Source of the DNA: JAVBNH01 sp031551635
GTDB taxonomy: Bacteria; Bacillota; Clostridia; Oscillospirales; Acutalibacteraceae
Assembly (NCBI GenBank): GCA_031551635.1
Contig: JAVBNH010000033.1
Coordinates: 1 to 54,463 of the forward strand
Length of the DNA stretch: 54,463 nucleotides
Direction of reading: 5' to 3'
Of this stretch, positions 34,585 through 42,839 are shown one piece after another. The translations under genes and the position numbers were made by a program. The notes under the pieces were generated by a model that was not told the origin of the DNA, did not search any database, and worked only from the letters and a program-made list of their open reading frames with translations. Each line of letters begins with the position of its first letter. Within the stretch, counting starts at the first letter, position 1.

Positions 34585-35511
34585 CTATTTGTATTGGTAC
34601 GCCCTGACATAGTCAACCTTCATCTGCGCTGGCAAATTCTTGTTGTTCGCAATATTTTCGTCAACACCGACTGAAATAATCAGGAAAAGCGGAACCTGGC
34701 AAACGTCTCCGAAGCTCGTGCGGTTGGATTCAACACCGTTGACATAAAAGATATAGCCGTCCTCATTCCATTCAAAGCCGTAGGTATTATACTGCTCATA
34801 CGGTTTATCGGCGAAGTACCAGCCTTGAATCTCCTGCTTATGGTTTTCGTTATACGAGCCGACATGGACGGTCTGATATATGGAATTCTGCTTTTTCTTC
34901 TCCTTGCTGTGATTTGTGCCGGTCTCAAAAACATCAATCTCGCATCCGACGGCGCCGCTCGTGTTATTTTCGGTAAACATCCCCTCAGAAAGCAGCCAGA
35001 ATGCGGGGTTCATGCCGTCCCCCTTCGGGAAGATGCAGCGTATTTCAAAGTAGCCATAGGTCTGCTCATAGCCGGTGCTGTCAGGGTTAAAGGTGTGAAG
35101 GATATTCGTGTCGATACCGCAGGAATAATAGCCCGCGCCCGCCGGACCGTTCTCCTTGTATTCGACGTTTATCAGAAGGTTTTCATCGTCAAAACCGATT
35201 TGTCCCATATGCCAGTATGCAGTGTCGCGTTTGTAATAATAATCCGGACCGTAGACATAGTGTCCGCCCCAATACTTATAATCGAGCTCTCCTGTGTTAA
35301 ATTCGTCTTCCCACACAAGTTCAAATTTGCTCATATCGATTTCGGGACCGTCTGCGTAGGTCGGCAGGTCAAAGAGCATTGCCGACAAAAGCTGAAAAAA
35401 GGTCATCAGATACACAAAAAGCCGCTTGGTGATTGGCGCGGATAAAACTATTGCCGATGAGCCGAGGGTTGCTATTCTTCTCAAAAGGTCTATCTGCCGT
35501 TTGTTAAACAT
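34585..35511 (-). CDS. GH16 family glycoside hydrolase (beta-glucanase-like)
   Basis: 308 aa. Two hydrophobic stretches near the N-terminus (about 12-25 and 30-50) suggest membrane export or anchoring. The GH16 jelly-roll follows: FELVWEDEFNTGELDYKYWG at the start, GYFEIRCIFPKGDGMNPAFW, the catalytic motif EIDVFETG (nucleophile and acid/base Glu in ExDxxE), and GFEWNEDGYIFYVNG. GH16 enzymes cleave beta-1,3/1,4-glucans, laminarin, agarose or related polymers. It has its own TTGACA/TATAAT promoter. The stop codon TAG begins a TAGGAGTTAGG-type low-complexity repeat. Confidence 0.93.
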   Translation of the reverse strand: MFNKRQIDLLRRIATLGSSAIVLSAPITKRLFVYLMTFFQLLSAMLFDLPTYADGPEIDMSKFELVWEDEFNTGELDYKYWGGHYVYGPDYYYKRDTAYWHMGQIGFDDENLLINVEYKENGPAGAGYYSCGIDTNILHTFNPDSTGYEQTYGYFEIRCIFPKGDGMNPAFWLLSEGMFTENNTSGAVGCEIDVFETGTNHSKEKKKQNSIYQTVHVGSYNENHKQEIQGWYFADKPYEQYNTYGFEWNEDGYIFYVNGVESNRTSFGDVCQVPLFLIISVGVDENIANNKNLPAQMKVDYVRAYQYK

Positions 35512-35559
35512 AATAATTCCCCTTTCATAATTTGCAATTTGTCAATTCTGCTTAGTTTA

Positions 35560-35587
35560 ATTATACAATAATCCATGTTTTTGTCAA
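35560..35587 (-). promoter_or_regulatory. Promoter of the GH16 gene
   Basis: On the minus strand TTGACA, 16-bp spacer, TATAAT, about 50 bp before the start codon. Confidence 0.78.
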
Positions 35588-35754
35588 TCATAAATAATCT
35601 ATTTAATTGGAAAATTTAATTATTTATACTTGCATACCACACAAATAAATGTTAAAATAAAATTTAACAATGCTTGTCCGAAATATTAATTTTGCTTGGC
35701 TTATAATTCCGAGTACTCTTTATATATACTGAAATATTTTTTGGGGGATAAACA

Positions 35755-36489
35755 ATGACCTTTAAGAAGCTTTTTGTTCTGCTTTTATGCGCAGTCTTAT
35801 CAGTTTCGTTAAGCGGCTGCGATTCCGCCGGCAGGGGAAAAGAGACGACCGCAAACCTAACCACCGCGCCTATGAATAAAACATCGGGAGACCCTTACGC
35901 GGGAATGACTCCGGCAGAGAAGCTTGTTGCCATAGGCAACTGGGAGAAGGACGGAAATCCGCAGGCTATTATGTCCTTTGAAGCGGATGGAACCGGCTTT
36001 ATTGTCAGTGGAGGAATTAAATTCAAGCAGTCCTGGAAGCTCGAGGAAAATATTTTAAAGACAACAACTGAAATCAGGGCAGATATAATCACGCCGACTG
36101 AATACAAGTTCGTCATGTCCGATGATTCATTCATAATCACTAACACCGAAACCAATGTATCGGCGCGTTTTCTTTTTGCCGGCACACAGTCGGTCACTCT
36201 GCCGCAGGAGGGTGAAAAAATATCAAAATTTTTCGGCGACTGGATACCTGAGAACAATATGTTCTTTGGCTACCATTTCGCTGATGAAGGCGAAGAAAGC
36301 GGACGCTTCAGCACGGGCGGAAGCGGAGATAAAATAGATAAAAAATTCGACTGGACTATTTATGATTATTATCTTTATATTTTCTATGAGGACGGTCAGC
36401 AGTTCAAATTTGAGTATGATATTTCCGGCGATGTTTTGACTATTTATCAAAATAATCAGGCAGGAATCAAGTATTATAGGAATAAATAA
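35755..36489 (+). CDS. Lipoprotein of unknown function
   Basis: 244 aa. Lipobox LSGC at residues 18-21 after a basic/hydrophobic signal peptide, so it is lipid-anchored on the outer face of the membrane. A Thr-rich linker (KETTANLTTAPMNKTSG) is followed by two similar beta-rich segments, each beginning with a G-x-W phrase (AIGNWEKDGNPQAIMSFEAD; FFGDWIPENNMFFGYHFADE) and ending with a VLTIYQNNQ- or ILKTTTEI-like strand. This resembles the DUF5640-type lipocalin-like lipoproteins of gut Firmicutes. Start has GGGGGA upstream. Divergent from the GH16 gene. Confidence 0.75.
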   Translation: MTFKKLFVLLLCAVLSVSLSGCDSAGRGKETTANLTTAPMNKTSGDPYAGMTPAEKLVAIGNWEKDGNPQAIMSFEADGTGFIVSGGIKFKQSWKLEENILKTTTEIRADIITPTEYKFVMSDDSFIITNTETNVSARFLFAGTQSVTLPQEGEKISKFFGDWIPENNMFFGYHFADEGEESGRFSTGGSGDKIDKKFDWTIYDYYLYIFYEDGQQFKFEYDISGDVLTIYQNNQAGIKYYRNK

Positions 36490-36520
36490 TAACATGTAAC
36501 AATAATCTTCATTTAGAAAT

Positions 36521-36555
36521 AAAGCAACACGGTAGCATACCGTGCTGCTTTTTTT
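36521..36555 (+). terminator. Terminator after the lipoprotein gene
   Basis: Stem AAAGCAACACGGTA / TACCGTGCTGCTTT with one bulge, 3-nt loop, followed by a run of T. Confidence 0.9.
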
Positions 36556-36722
36556 TCGACTAATATAAACAGCTGACTTTGTGTCAATCATGAAGATGAT
36601 GAATATGCTTTAATGAGGTTTGGTTTTAAGGAATCAAACATTTTATGTCATTAGGTAAAAATATGCGTAAAGAAAACAAATTCCTTTACGTGTACAATAA
36701 CAAAAAAGAAGGAGTTTTTATT

Positions 36723-36998
36723 TTGGATGAAGTATTTGCACCGGTATCTCTCATGAAAGAGCAGCAGCCGGAAGCTTTTTCAGCTGCTGAAGTAATGAAG
36801 CCGATGGCAAGCAATACAGGCGACAGACTCAGCGGTACACATTACGCCAGCATACCCGCTATGCCTGCAATAATGAGCGTTGCGATGGCATATGTCCCAA
36901 TGCAAACAGACACCTCAACCTATGAAGCTGAAGAAGCGCTAATGCACGGCACGCTTTTCCATTCGCTAAATAAACCATTTTTGGGGGCAGGAAGATGA
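36723..36998 (+). CDS. cotJA: Spore coat-associated protein CotJA
   Basis: About 91 aa, TTG start behind GAAGGAG (the longer frame to 36645 has no RBS). Short proline/methionine-rich protein (MKEQQPEAFSAAEVMKPMAS, ASIPAMPAIMSVAMAYVPMQ, ending HSLNKPFLGAGR), in the CotJA family position. It needs CotJC for coat assembly in Bacillus. Its TGA overlaps the cotJB start (ATGA), showing translational coupling. Expected under SigE in the mother cell. Confidence 0.88.
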   Translation: MDEVFAPVSLMKEQQPEAFSAAEVMKPMASNTGDRLSGTHYASIPAMPAIMSVAMAYVPMQTDTSTYEAEEALMHGTLFHSLNKPFLGAGR

Positions 36999-37246
36999 AT
37001 AACAGAGAAAGATTGCTGAGAAGCCTGTCAAGCACGCAGTTCGCATTGTGGGAGCTGCATCTATACCTAGACACGCACCCGACGGATATGTCCGCAGCGG
37101 CAAAGCATGCGGAATATCAAAAGAAGCTGGATATGCTAATAAAGGAATTTGAAAGCGAATTCGGTCCCCTTATGCCCTCTAGCGGCGAAGGCGTCGAATG
37201 GCTGAAGAACCCATGGCCATGGGAGAAAGAGGGGTATGAAATCTAA
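36995..37246 (+). CDS. cotJB: Spore coat protein CotJB
   Basis: 83 aa, usual CotJB length. The family pattern is clear: ERLLRSLSSTQFALWELHLY, LDTHPTD and the C-terminal FGPLMPSSGEGVEWLKNPWP with PWPWE. Overlaps cotJA by 4 bp and cotJC by 1 bp (TAATG). Confidence 0.95.
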   Translation: MNNRERLLRSLSSTQFALWELHLYLDTHPTDMSAAAKHAEYQKKLDMLIKEFESEFGPLMPSSGEGVEWLKNPWPWEKEGYEI

Positions 37247-37848
37247 TGTGGCAATATCAAAAAAAATTACAGTACCCGGTCAACATAAAAACCCCCAACC
37301 CCGCCGCAGCACGAATAGTGATGACGCAGTACGGCGGCCCGGACGGCGAAATCGGAGCGTCTTTGCGCTACCTTTCACAAAGATATTCAATGCCTTACGC
37401 CGAGCTGAAAGGGTTGCTGACGGATATAGGTACCGAAGAGCTAGGGCACTTTGAGATGGTCGGAGCCATTGTTTATCAACTGACCCGAAATCTAAGCATA
37501 GACGAGATTAAAAAAGGTGGCTTCGACGCTTATTTTGTGGACCACACAACGGGAATTTACCCTGTCGCAGCAAGCGGTATGCCTTATGAGGCGGCAAGCT
37601 TCGCATCAAAAGGAGATGTGCTGACTGACCTGCACGAGGATTTGGCTGCCGAACAAAAAGCCAGAACTACCTACGACAACATTTTAAGATTGATTGACGA
37701 CCCTGATGTCAGAGACCCGATAAAGTTCCTAAGAGAAAGGGAAATCGTCCACTACCAACGCTTCGGTGAGGGATTAAGACTCGCTACTGACCGGATGGAT
37801 GCAAAGAATTTTTATGCATTTAATCCGAGTTTTGATAGGAAAAGATAA
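37246..37848 (+). CDS. cotJC: Spore coat protein CotJC, manganese-catalase family
   Basis: 200 aa, ferritin-like four-helix protein. Metal ligands of Mn-catalases are visible: Glu and His in DIGTEELGHFEMVGAI and the later pair in LHEDLAAEQKARTTYDNILR and EREIVHYQRFGEGL. N-terminal MWQYQKKLQYPVNIKTPNPA is typical. It probably protects the spore from peroxide. A relic of a second copy exists at 47832-47918, sharing the last 28 residues exactly. Confidence 0.95.
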   Translation: MWQYQKKLQYPVNIKTPNPAAARIVMTQYGGPDGEIGASLRYLSQRYSMPYAELKGLLTDIGTEELGHFEMVGAIVYQLTRNLSIDEIKKGGFDAYFVDHTTGIYPVAASGMPYEAASFASKGDVLTDLHEDLAAEQKARTTYDNILRLIDDPDVRDPIKFLREREIVHYQRFGEGLRLATDRMDAKNFYAFNPSFDRKR

Positions 37849-37929
37849 ACATATCTGTTGGGGTTTAATAATAGCAATAGCACAATTAATTTAATAGAGA
37901 TCCTTAGTAAATTGCTAAAATCGCAAAAT

Positions 37930-37976
37930 AATCCCGCCTAAGAGCCTTTCGGGCTTAGTCAGGCGGGATTTGTTTT
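37930..37976 (+). terminator. Terminator of the cotJ operon
   Basis: Outer stem AATCCCGCCT / AGGCGGGATT with an inner AAGAGCC/GGCTTAG hairpin, followed by TGTTTTATT. Confidence 0.9.
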
Positions 37977-38192
37977 ATTAAACTCCATTGAGTTTCTTGA
38001 GTTCTGCGTTAAATTGAAAACTGACTTATAAGCTGTCATTTTTTCGAACGATTGGATATAGATATATTGTGAACACAGATAAGACCACCCATTCTCTGAT
38101 TTGAGAGTGTGTGGTCTATTAATTTTGATGACAATTTTATGAAATGCATACAGAGGTTTGTGTCTTTAAATAGGCTTATGCCCCCTCTCTAA
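37977..38192. other. Intergenic region between cotJC and the ECF transporter gene
   Basis: Apart from an imperfect hairpin AGACCAC / GTGGTCT at 38082-38117 (inner CATTCTC/GAGAGTG), probably a terminator or a leftover mobile-element end, no gene or regulatory signal was seen before repeat copy C. Confidence 0.4.
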
Positions 38193-38259
38193 CGTGGGCT
38201 TGGCTTGCATAGCCCACAACCCAAACTTGTTTTTATTGAGCTTTCAGCCCATTAAGGTA
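38193..38259. repeat. Dispersed palindromic repeat, copy C (overlaps the ECF stop codon)
   Basis: 67-bp unit, CGTGGGCTTGG to AAGGTA, same orientation as copies A, B and D. Left flank CTAA, right flank CGAT. Its right end, read on the minus strand (GTACCTTAA), encodes the final Val-Pro-stop of the ECF transporter gene. Confidence 0.88.
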
Positions 38260-41002
38260 CGATTAATCCATATTTCACTTTAATTCTGTCCAACTTTTCC
38301 AGCATCGGCAGGGCCGCTACAGCTAGAAAAACTATTGTTGTAAAAGAGTGAAGAAGGTCAAATGGGATGCCCTGTAAATACGCAACCCAAAACATGGGGG
38401 GCGTAGGATTACTCTGATAAATCAACACTGCCGAAGAGTTCATTATACCGCCGTATATTAAAAAAGCCGTAAAGCCTCCGAAAACACATAAAGCGGATTT
38501 GCTTCTCAGCAGTAATCCTTTTTTAAAGAGTACTCCCGCAAAAAAGCCAATAATCCCGAAAGCGAACATCTGCCATGGCGTCCACGGACCCTGCCCCACA
38601 AACATATTGCTTATAAATCCGGTCATTGCTCCAACCAAGAAGCCAGCTTCGCCACCGAAAGCCACACCGGAGATAATTACCATTGCGACTACAGGCTTGA
38701 ATTGCGGCAGCATAAAAAATGCGGCACGCCCAGCTACGCCAATAGCGCATAACACAGTGATAATAATAAGCTCCCGTGCTTGCGGCTTCCGCTTCTCAAA
38801 TACCAGTGCAAAAGGCAGTATTGTTTCTAGAATAATCAATAGAGAAATAAAATAATATTTACGGTCACCCAAATAATAACCGCCTATATAAATTGTCAAC
38901 GGTATAGCAAACAAAATCATTAATGCTGCTGTTAATGTACGTTTGGACAGTTTTCGTGATTCTGGAGAGGTTTGCAGCGTTAATGCCGGTTTCATTTCTT
39001 TTGGTTTATTACCACGCTTCCACGAAAAAGCAAAAATGGCAATAAGAACTTCTATCACAGCCGCAAGCATTATCCCTGCATACCGCCATGCAGATACTCT
39101 GTCAGCGGCAACGCTCACAGCTTCGCCACCTCCGGAGATAAAAGAGGAAAAACCATCCCAATGCTGCATTGTATAAATAACAGTTAAAATAAAGGTTATG
39201 GCAGAGCCGCAAAGAGCCAAAATTCTTGGAAGTGTCATTTTTTTTGTCGCACTTTCGGGCTTCGTAATATCCGGTTTATCATCTGAAACACTGTAATCCC
39301 CGCCGTTATCCGGTAGTTCAGGCGGAGGGGGAACTGTTCCTCCTAAGGCTTTTATAATGTCATTTACCGTGACCGCGTGAGGCAATACATGACGCGCCAT
39401 ACGGTTGGCGGCGGAGGTGTAAAAGCTGTTTCCTGCAAAGAAAACGGCGCTCTGATTTTCGGTGACAATATTACCGTCAAAAAACAGGGCGCAATGCTGT
39501 GCATATTCGGCACAAAATTCAATATCATGGCTTACCATAATGACTGCGACACCGGCAGCAGTGAGTTTATGCAGAATAGAGGCAAACACTGTTTTGAATT
39601 CAGCATCCAATCCCTTTGTGGGCTCGTCCAGTAAAAGAATACGCGGCTCCATGAGCAATACCTTACAGAGCGCAGCCCGTTGCTGTTCACCGCCCGAAAG
39701 GTCGTAGGGGTGCATATCCAGTAGGTTTTCCAAGCAGCAAAGCGAAACCATATTTCTTAATTTTTCTTGCTTTTCAGCTTTTGACAGGCGTTCCGCGAGA
39801 ATTTCCATTAAATCCTCTCTCACTGTTTTAGCGATGAAAAGGCTTTGCGGATTTTGTGGCACTACACCTAAGAAGTGATCAAATAATTTATCGGACGGAA
39901 TTTTCTCAATTTCCGTCCCTTCGATTTTCACTTTTCCCCGATAAGGCTTGTTCAGTCCTGCAATCAGTGAAAGCGCCGTGGTCTTTCCTGTGCCGTTTCC
40001 GCCTAGAATTGCAGTCAGAACGCCGGGATAGGCTTTAAAAGAAAGTCCTTTTATTATATCGGGCTGGTCTTTCTCGTATTTAAACCATACCCCACAAAGT
40101 TCAACGGCTGGCCGTTCTTCATGCGTCTTGATGAATCCGGGCGATGCTTCACCTTTATTCACATTTTGCCCTGACAGCCATTCACGCCCGTCCCTGACCG
40201 TTACCGGGCAGGCTGATGAATTCTCCACACCGGCCCATACACGCATTGGAACCGGCATTGCGGAAAACATCCCGTGTCCCGATAAGCGCAGAGCTTGCCC
40301 AACCTTGGAAGGAGTACCCTCGCAGATAATCTTTCCGCTATCCATGACAACAACCCTGCTCGCCAACGGAAATGCTTCCTCCAGCCTATGTTCGGTAAGA
40401 ATGACCGTTACGCCAAGCTCACGGTTAATTTTTGCCACGGTAGCTAAAAAATCTGCCGCAGCTATTGGATCAAGCTGTCCGGTGGGTTCATCCAATATCA
40501 GCAATGATGGTTGTAATGCCATAACCGAAGCGAGGGCAAGAAGCTGTTTCTGTCCGCCTGACAGCTCTGTCACATTTTTATGAAACCATGTTTGTATACC
40601 AAAAAAAGATGCCATTTCAGCAACACGCAGCCGGATTGCCGGAGTATCAAAGCCAAGGCTTTCCAAACCAAAGGCCAGTTCATGCCATACCTTATCAGTA
40701 ACAATCTGATTATCAGGATTTTGCAATACAAAGCCGATTTTAGCTGCTGCATCGCGAATGGACAGATGTTCAAGTGATTCGCCCTCAAATAATATTTCAC
40801 CGCTTTTCATTCCATGTGGAGCAAGTGAAGGATTAATCTGACGTAAAAGGGTTGTTTTTCCACAACCGGAGGAGCCGCATAGCACGATAAATTCTCCCTC
40901 ATTTATACTGAGGCTGATGTCACTGAGCGCGGGAGTTTCATGTTCTGGGTAAGTGAAGGTCAGGTTTTGGAAGGTAACGATTGAGCCTGCATTGCATTCC
41001 AT
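38252..41002 (-). CDS. ECF transporter fusion: two ATPase domains plus S component (probable cobalamin uptake)
   Basis: 916 aa. ATPase 1: Walker A GSSGCGKTT (about 43-51), LSGGQKQLLA, Walker B LLILDEPTGQLD. ATPase 2 (about 290-520): GGNGTGKTT, LSGGEQQRAA, ILLLDEPTKGLD. Then a linker, two membrane helices (about 597-675) and a six-helix S component (about 690-905: VVAMVIISGVAFGGEAGFLV, GAMTGFISNMFVGQGPWTPW). ECF transporters normally use separate EcfA, EcfA' and S proteins; here all three are in one chain, and EcfT is the neighbouring gene. The cobalamin riboswitch and DUF4430 genes in the same operon point to cobalamin as substrate. Perfect RBS GAAGGAGG; overlaps ecfT by 43 bp. The final VP comes from repeat copy C. 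Confidence 0.88.
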   Translation of the reverse strand: MECNAGSIVTFQNLTFTYPEHETPALSDISLSINEGEFIVLCGSSGCGKTTLLRQINPSLAPHGMKSGEILFEGESLEHLSIRDAAAKIGFVLQNPDNQIVTDKVWHELAFGLESLGFDTPAIRLRVAEMASFFGIQTWFHKNVTELSGGQKQLLALASVMALQPSLLILDEPTGQLDPIAAADFLATVAKINRELGVTVILTEHRLEEAFPLASRVVVMDSGKIICEGTPSKVGQALRLSGHGMFSAMPVPMRVWAGVENSSACPVTVRDGREWLSGQNVNKGEASPGFIKTHEERPAVELCGVWFKYEKDQPDIIKGLSFKAYPGVLTAILGGNGTGKTTALSLIAGLNKPYRGKVKIEGTEIEKIPSDKLFDHFLGVVPQNPQSLFIAKTVREDLMEILAERLSKAEKQEKLRNMVSLCCLENLLDMHPYDLSGGEQQRAALCKVLLMEPRILLLDEPTKGLDAEFKTVFASILHKLTAAGVAVIMVSHDIEFCAEYAQHCALFFDGNIVTENQSAVFFAGNSFYTSAANRMARHVLPHAVTVNDIIKALGGTVPPPPELPDNGGDYSVSDDKPDITKPESATKKMTLPRILALCGSAITFILTVIYTMQHWDGFSSFISGGGEAVSVAADRVSAWRYAGIMLAAVIEVLIAIFAFSWKRGNKPKEMKPALTLQTSPESRKLSKRTLTAALMILFAIPLTIYIGGYYLGDRKYYFISLLIILETILPFALVFEKRKPQARELIIITVLCAIGVAGRAAFFMLPQFKPVVAMVIISGVAFGGEAGFLVGAMTGFISNMFVGQGPWTPWQMFAFGIIGFFAGVLFKKGLLLRSKSALCVFGGFTAFLIYGGIMNSSAVLIYQSNPTPPMFWVAYLQGIPFDLLHSFTTIVFLAVAALPMLEKLDRIKVKYGLIVP

Positions 41003-41886
41003 TTTAAATCCTCCTTCACATTAATGATAATCGGCATTGCGCTCAGAGCTAACCAGGCAATAAATAAGCTGATTAAATAGGGTGAAATTTTTCCGCCGCC
41101 GATAACCGGATAGTAAAGAAATTTCAATTTTCCAAGCGCTGCCCCTGTGAATATATATCCGCCGCTAAAAAGCAAAAATATAATTGAGAATTTATCTCTG
41201 CCGTCAAAACGGTAATTAGAAAACGCGGTGCGGCCTGGCAGACCATACCCCCTGCTTTTCATACTGTCAGCAGTATCAATGGCATTTTCAAGCGCCCATG
41301 TCACCAGCACAGACAAAATTTTTATACCGTGTCTTGCGCGCTTAAGCAGTCCGCCGCTGCGTACATCCCGTCCGATACATCGCTGTGCGTTAGAAATGAC
41401 TTTAATTTGCGCAATAAACCGGGGAACAAAACGCAAAGTCATAGATAAAACCAGAGAGAGAGCGGGAATTAACCGTCCGAATAAATAAACAAATTTATCT
41501 GCTGTCATTACAGAGTTAAAACAGGAAAACCATGTTATGACGCAAACCAGCAAAAAAGACGCGAATACTCCGTATATGATGGACTCAAGTGTCAGCGGAT
41601 TGCCATCAGGAAGATATAATAATATCGTCACTCCCTTATGAGAAAAAGCCGGGTTAACCAACGCGGTAACAATCATAAGCGGCAGCATATAAAGCAGATT
41701 GAAGCGCAGCACTTTTTTGCCTTTAAGATAAATTGAATAGGTCAAAGCACACATAAAAGAAAGTGCAAGGCAAACCGGATGGGTGAAAAACATGGTTAGA
41801 CCAATGACAAGAACAAAATAAAGCATATTTACAACAGGGTGATATGTTGAAAAAACATCATTTTTACTAATACTGCTTATTTTCAA
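40960..41886 (-). CDS. ecfT: ECF transporter transmembrane component EcfT (CbiQ family)
   Basis: About 308 aa. Membrane helices around residues 20-55, 60-80, 100-125 and near the C-terminus, and the two coupling-helix signatures of EcfT: AQRCIGRD-like and ADSMKSRGYGLPGRT (the second A-R-G motif that contacts the ATPases). I choose the TTG at 41886, which overlaps the previous stop (TTGA), over the longer frame from 41931 that lies inside the DUF4430 gene. It couples ATPase movement to the S component. Confidence 0.9.
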   Translation of the reverse strand: MKISSISKNDVFSTYHPVVNMLYFVLVIGLTMFFTHPVCLALSFMCALTYSIYLKGKKVLRFNLLYMLPLMIVTALVNPAFSHKGVTILLYLPDGNPLTLESIIYGVFASFLLVCVITWFSCFNSVMTADKFVYLFGRLIPALSLVLSMTLRFVPRFIAQIKVISNAQRCIGRDVRSGGLLKRARHGIKILSVLVTWALENAIDTADSMKSRGYGLPGRTAFSNYRFDGRDKFSIIFLLFSGGYIFTGAALGKLKFLYYPVIGGGKISPYLISLFIAWLALSAMPIIINVKEDLKWNAMQAQSLPSKT

Positions 41887-42791
41887 AATCCTGCGCCAAC
41901 ATCCCTTCCTAAATCGCAGGTATATACCCACTCAATAACATCACCGTTTTTTACAGTATACTGAGCGCAGCCATATCCCGGAAACACTCCGTTTACTTTA
42001 TAAGTCCATCCTGAAAGCTCGCCGCAATCGAATTCATAAATATTGTGAATCCCCTCAATGTAAACTGAATTATATAAGGGCGTATATACAAATTCCAGAT
42101 GGACTTTTGCTGCATGAGTTTCTCTTTTCAAAACATCAAACACACTTTCGCCTTCATCGAATTCTACAGAACGTGAAGCAATGATTACTCCGCTTGATGG
42201 CAATACGGATAATTTTTCTTTGCTGAACTTATCCAAATTATTTAAAATCGTATCACAGCGTATAGAAAAGGTCACAACGTTTTTTTTGTCATTAGTGGCA
42301 GTGGTTGTTGTAGATGATTCAGTAGAATCGGTATTGGAGGATTCTATAGAATCAGTCCTTGAAGATTCTGCATGGTCAGTCATTGGGGATTCTTTGGAAT
42401 CAGTGGCTTGTTCAGACATCGTTTCCGGCTGATTGCCGCTCTCGTTATTTGAAGACGATTGAGTCGGTGAATTATCACCATCGATTAAACTTTGTTCCTG
42501 TGTCGAGCCTTCTGTTTTCACAGTAAGGTGTGTTTGACTAGAATTTTTTGTATTCTCCGATGCACCTTCTTGCGAGGGTAAGTCGACACTCTCTTCTTCC
42601 GGAGCGGTTTGCTGAACAATGCCGGCGCTGCTCTCTTCTGAACCGTCAACAGCAAGCGGAGCTCCAGGATTATTATTTGTTTCGCTTTGAAAAATAAAAG
42701 CTACAGCTAATACCGACAGGATACATATGATAATAGCACCCATTTTAACCTGTTTAATTTTAAAAAAATGATTGAGTTTTTTCATGATCAT
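41883..42791 (-). CDS. Membrane-anchored DUF4430 protein (probable cobalamin-binding)
   Basis: 302 aa. One N-terminal membrane helix (MGAIIICILSVLAVAFIFQS) without cleavage site, a 110-residue Ser/Thr/Glu-rich linker (about 45-165) and a C-terminal DUF4430 domain (about 170-300) with FDEGESVFDVLKR, YIEGIHNIYEFDCGELSGWT, YKVNGVFPGYG and VKNGDVIEWVYTC. DUF4430 is the fold of the C-terminal beta domain of animal intrinsic factor/transcobalamin. The long flexible linker would let the domain reach through the wall and pass ligand to the ECF complex (inference). Immediately upstream of ecfT with stop/start overlap. Confidence 0.85.
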   Translation of the reverse strand: MIMKKLNHFFKIKQVKMGAIIICILSVLAVAFIFQSETNNNPGAPLAVDGSEESSAGIVQQTAPEEESVDLPSQEGASENTKNSSQTHLTVKTEGSTQEQSLIDGDNSPTQSSSNNESGNQPETMSEQATDSKESPMTDHAESSRTDSIESSNTDSTESSTTTTATNDKKNVVTFSIRCDTILNNLDKFSKEKLSVLPSSGVIIASRSVEFDEGESVFDVLKRETHAAKVHLEFVYTPLYNSVYIEGIHNIYEFDCGELSGWTYKVNGVFPGYGCAQYTVKNGDVIEWVYTCDLGRDVGAGF

Positions 42792-42839
42792 ATTAATCCT
42801 TAATTATTTGAGAATTACTTACAAAAAAATTGTAAAACT

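Noticed and set aside
38020..38110. Possible transposase remnant upstream of repeat C
   Set aside because: No readable frame of useful length; only an imperfect hairpin can be supported.
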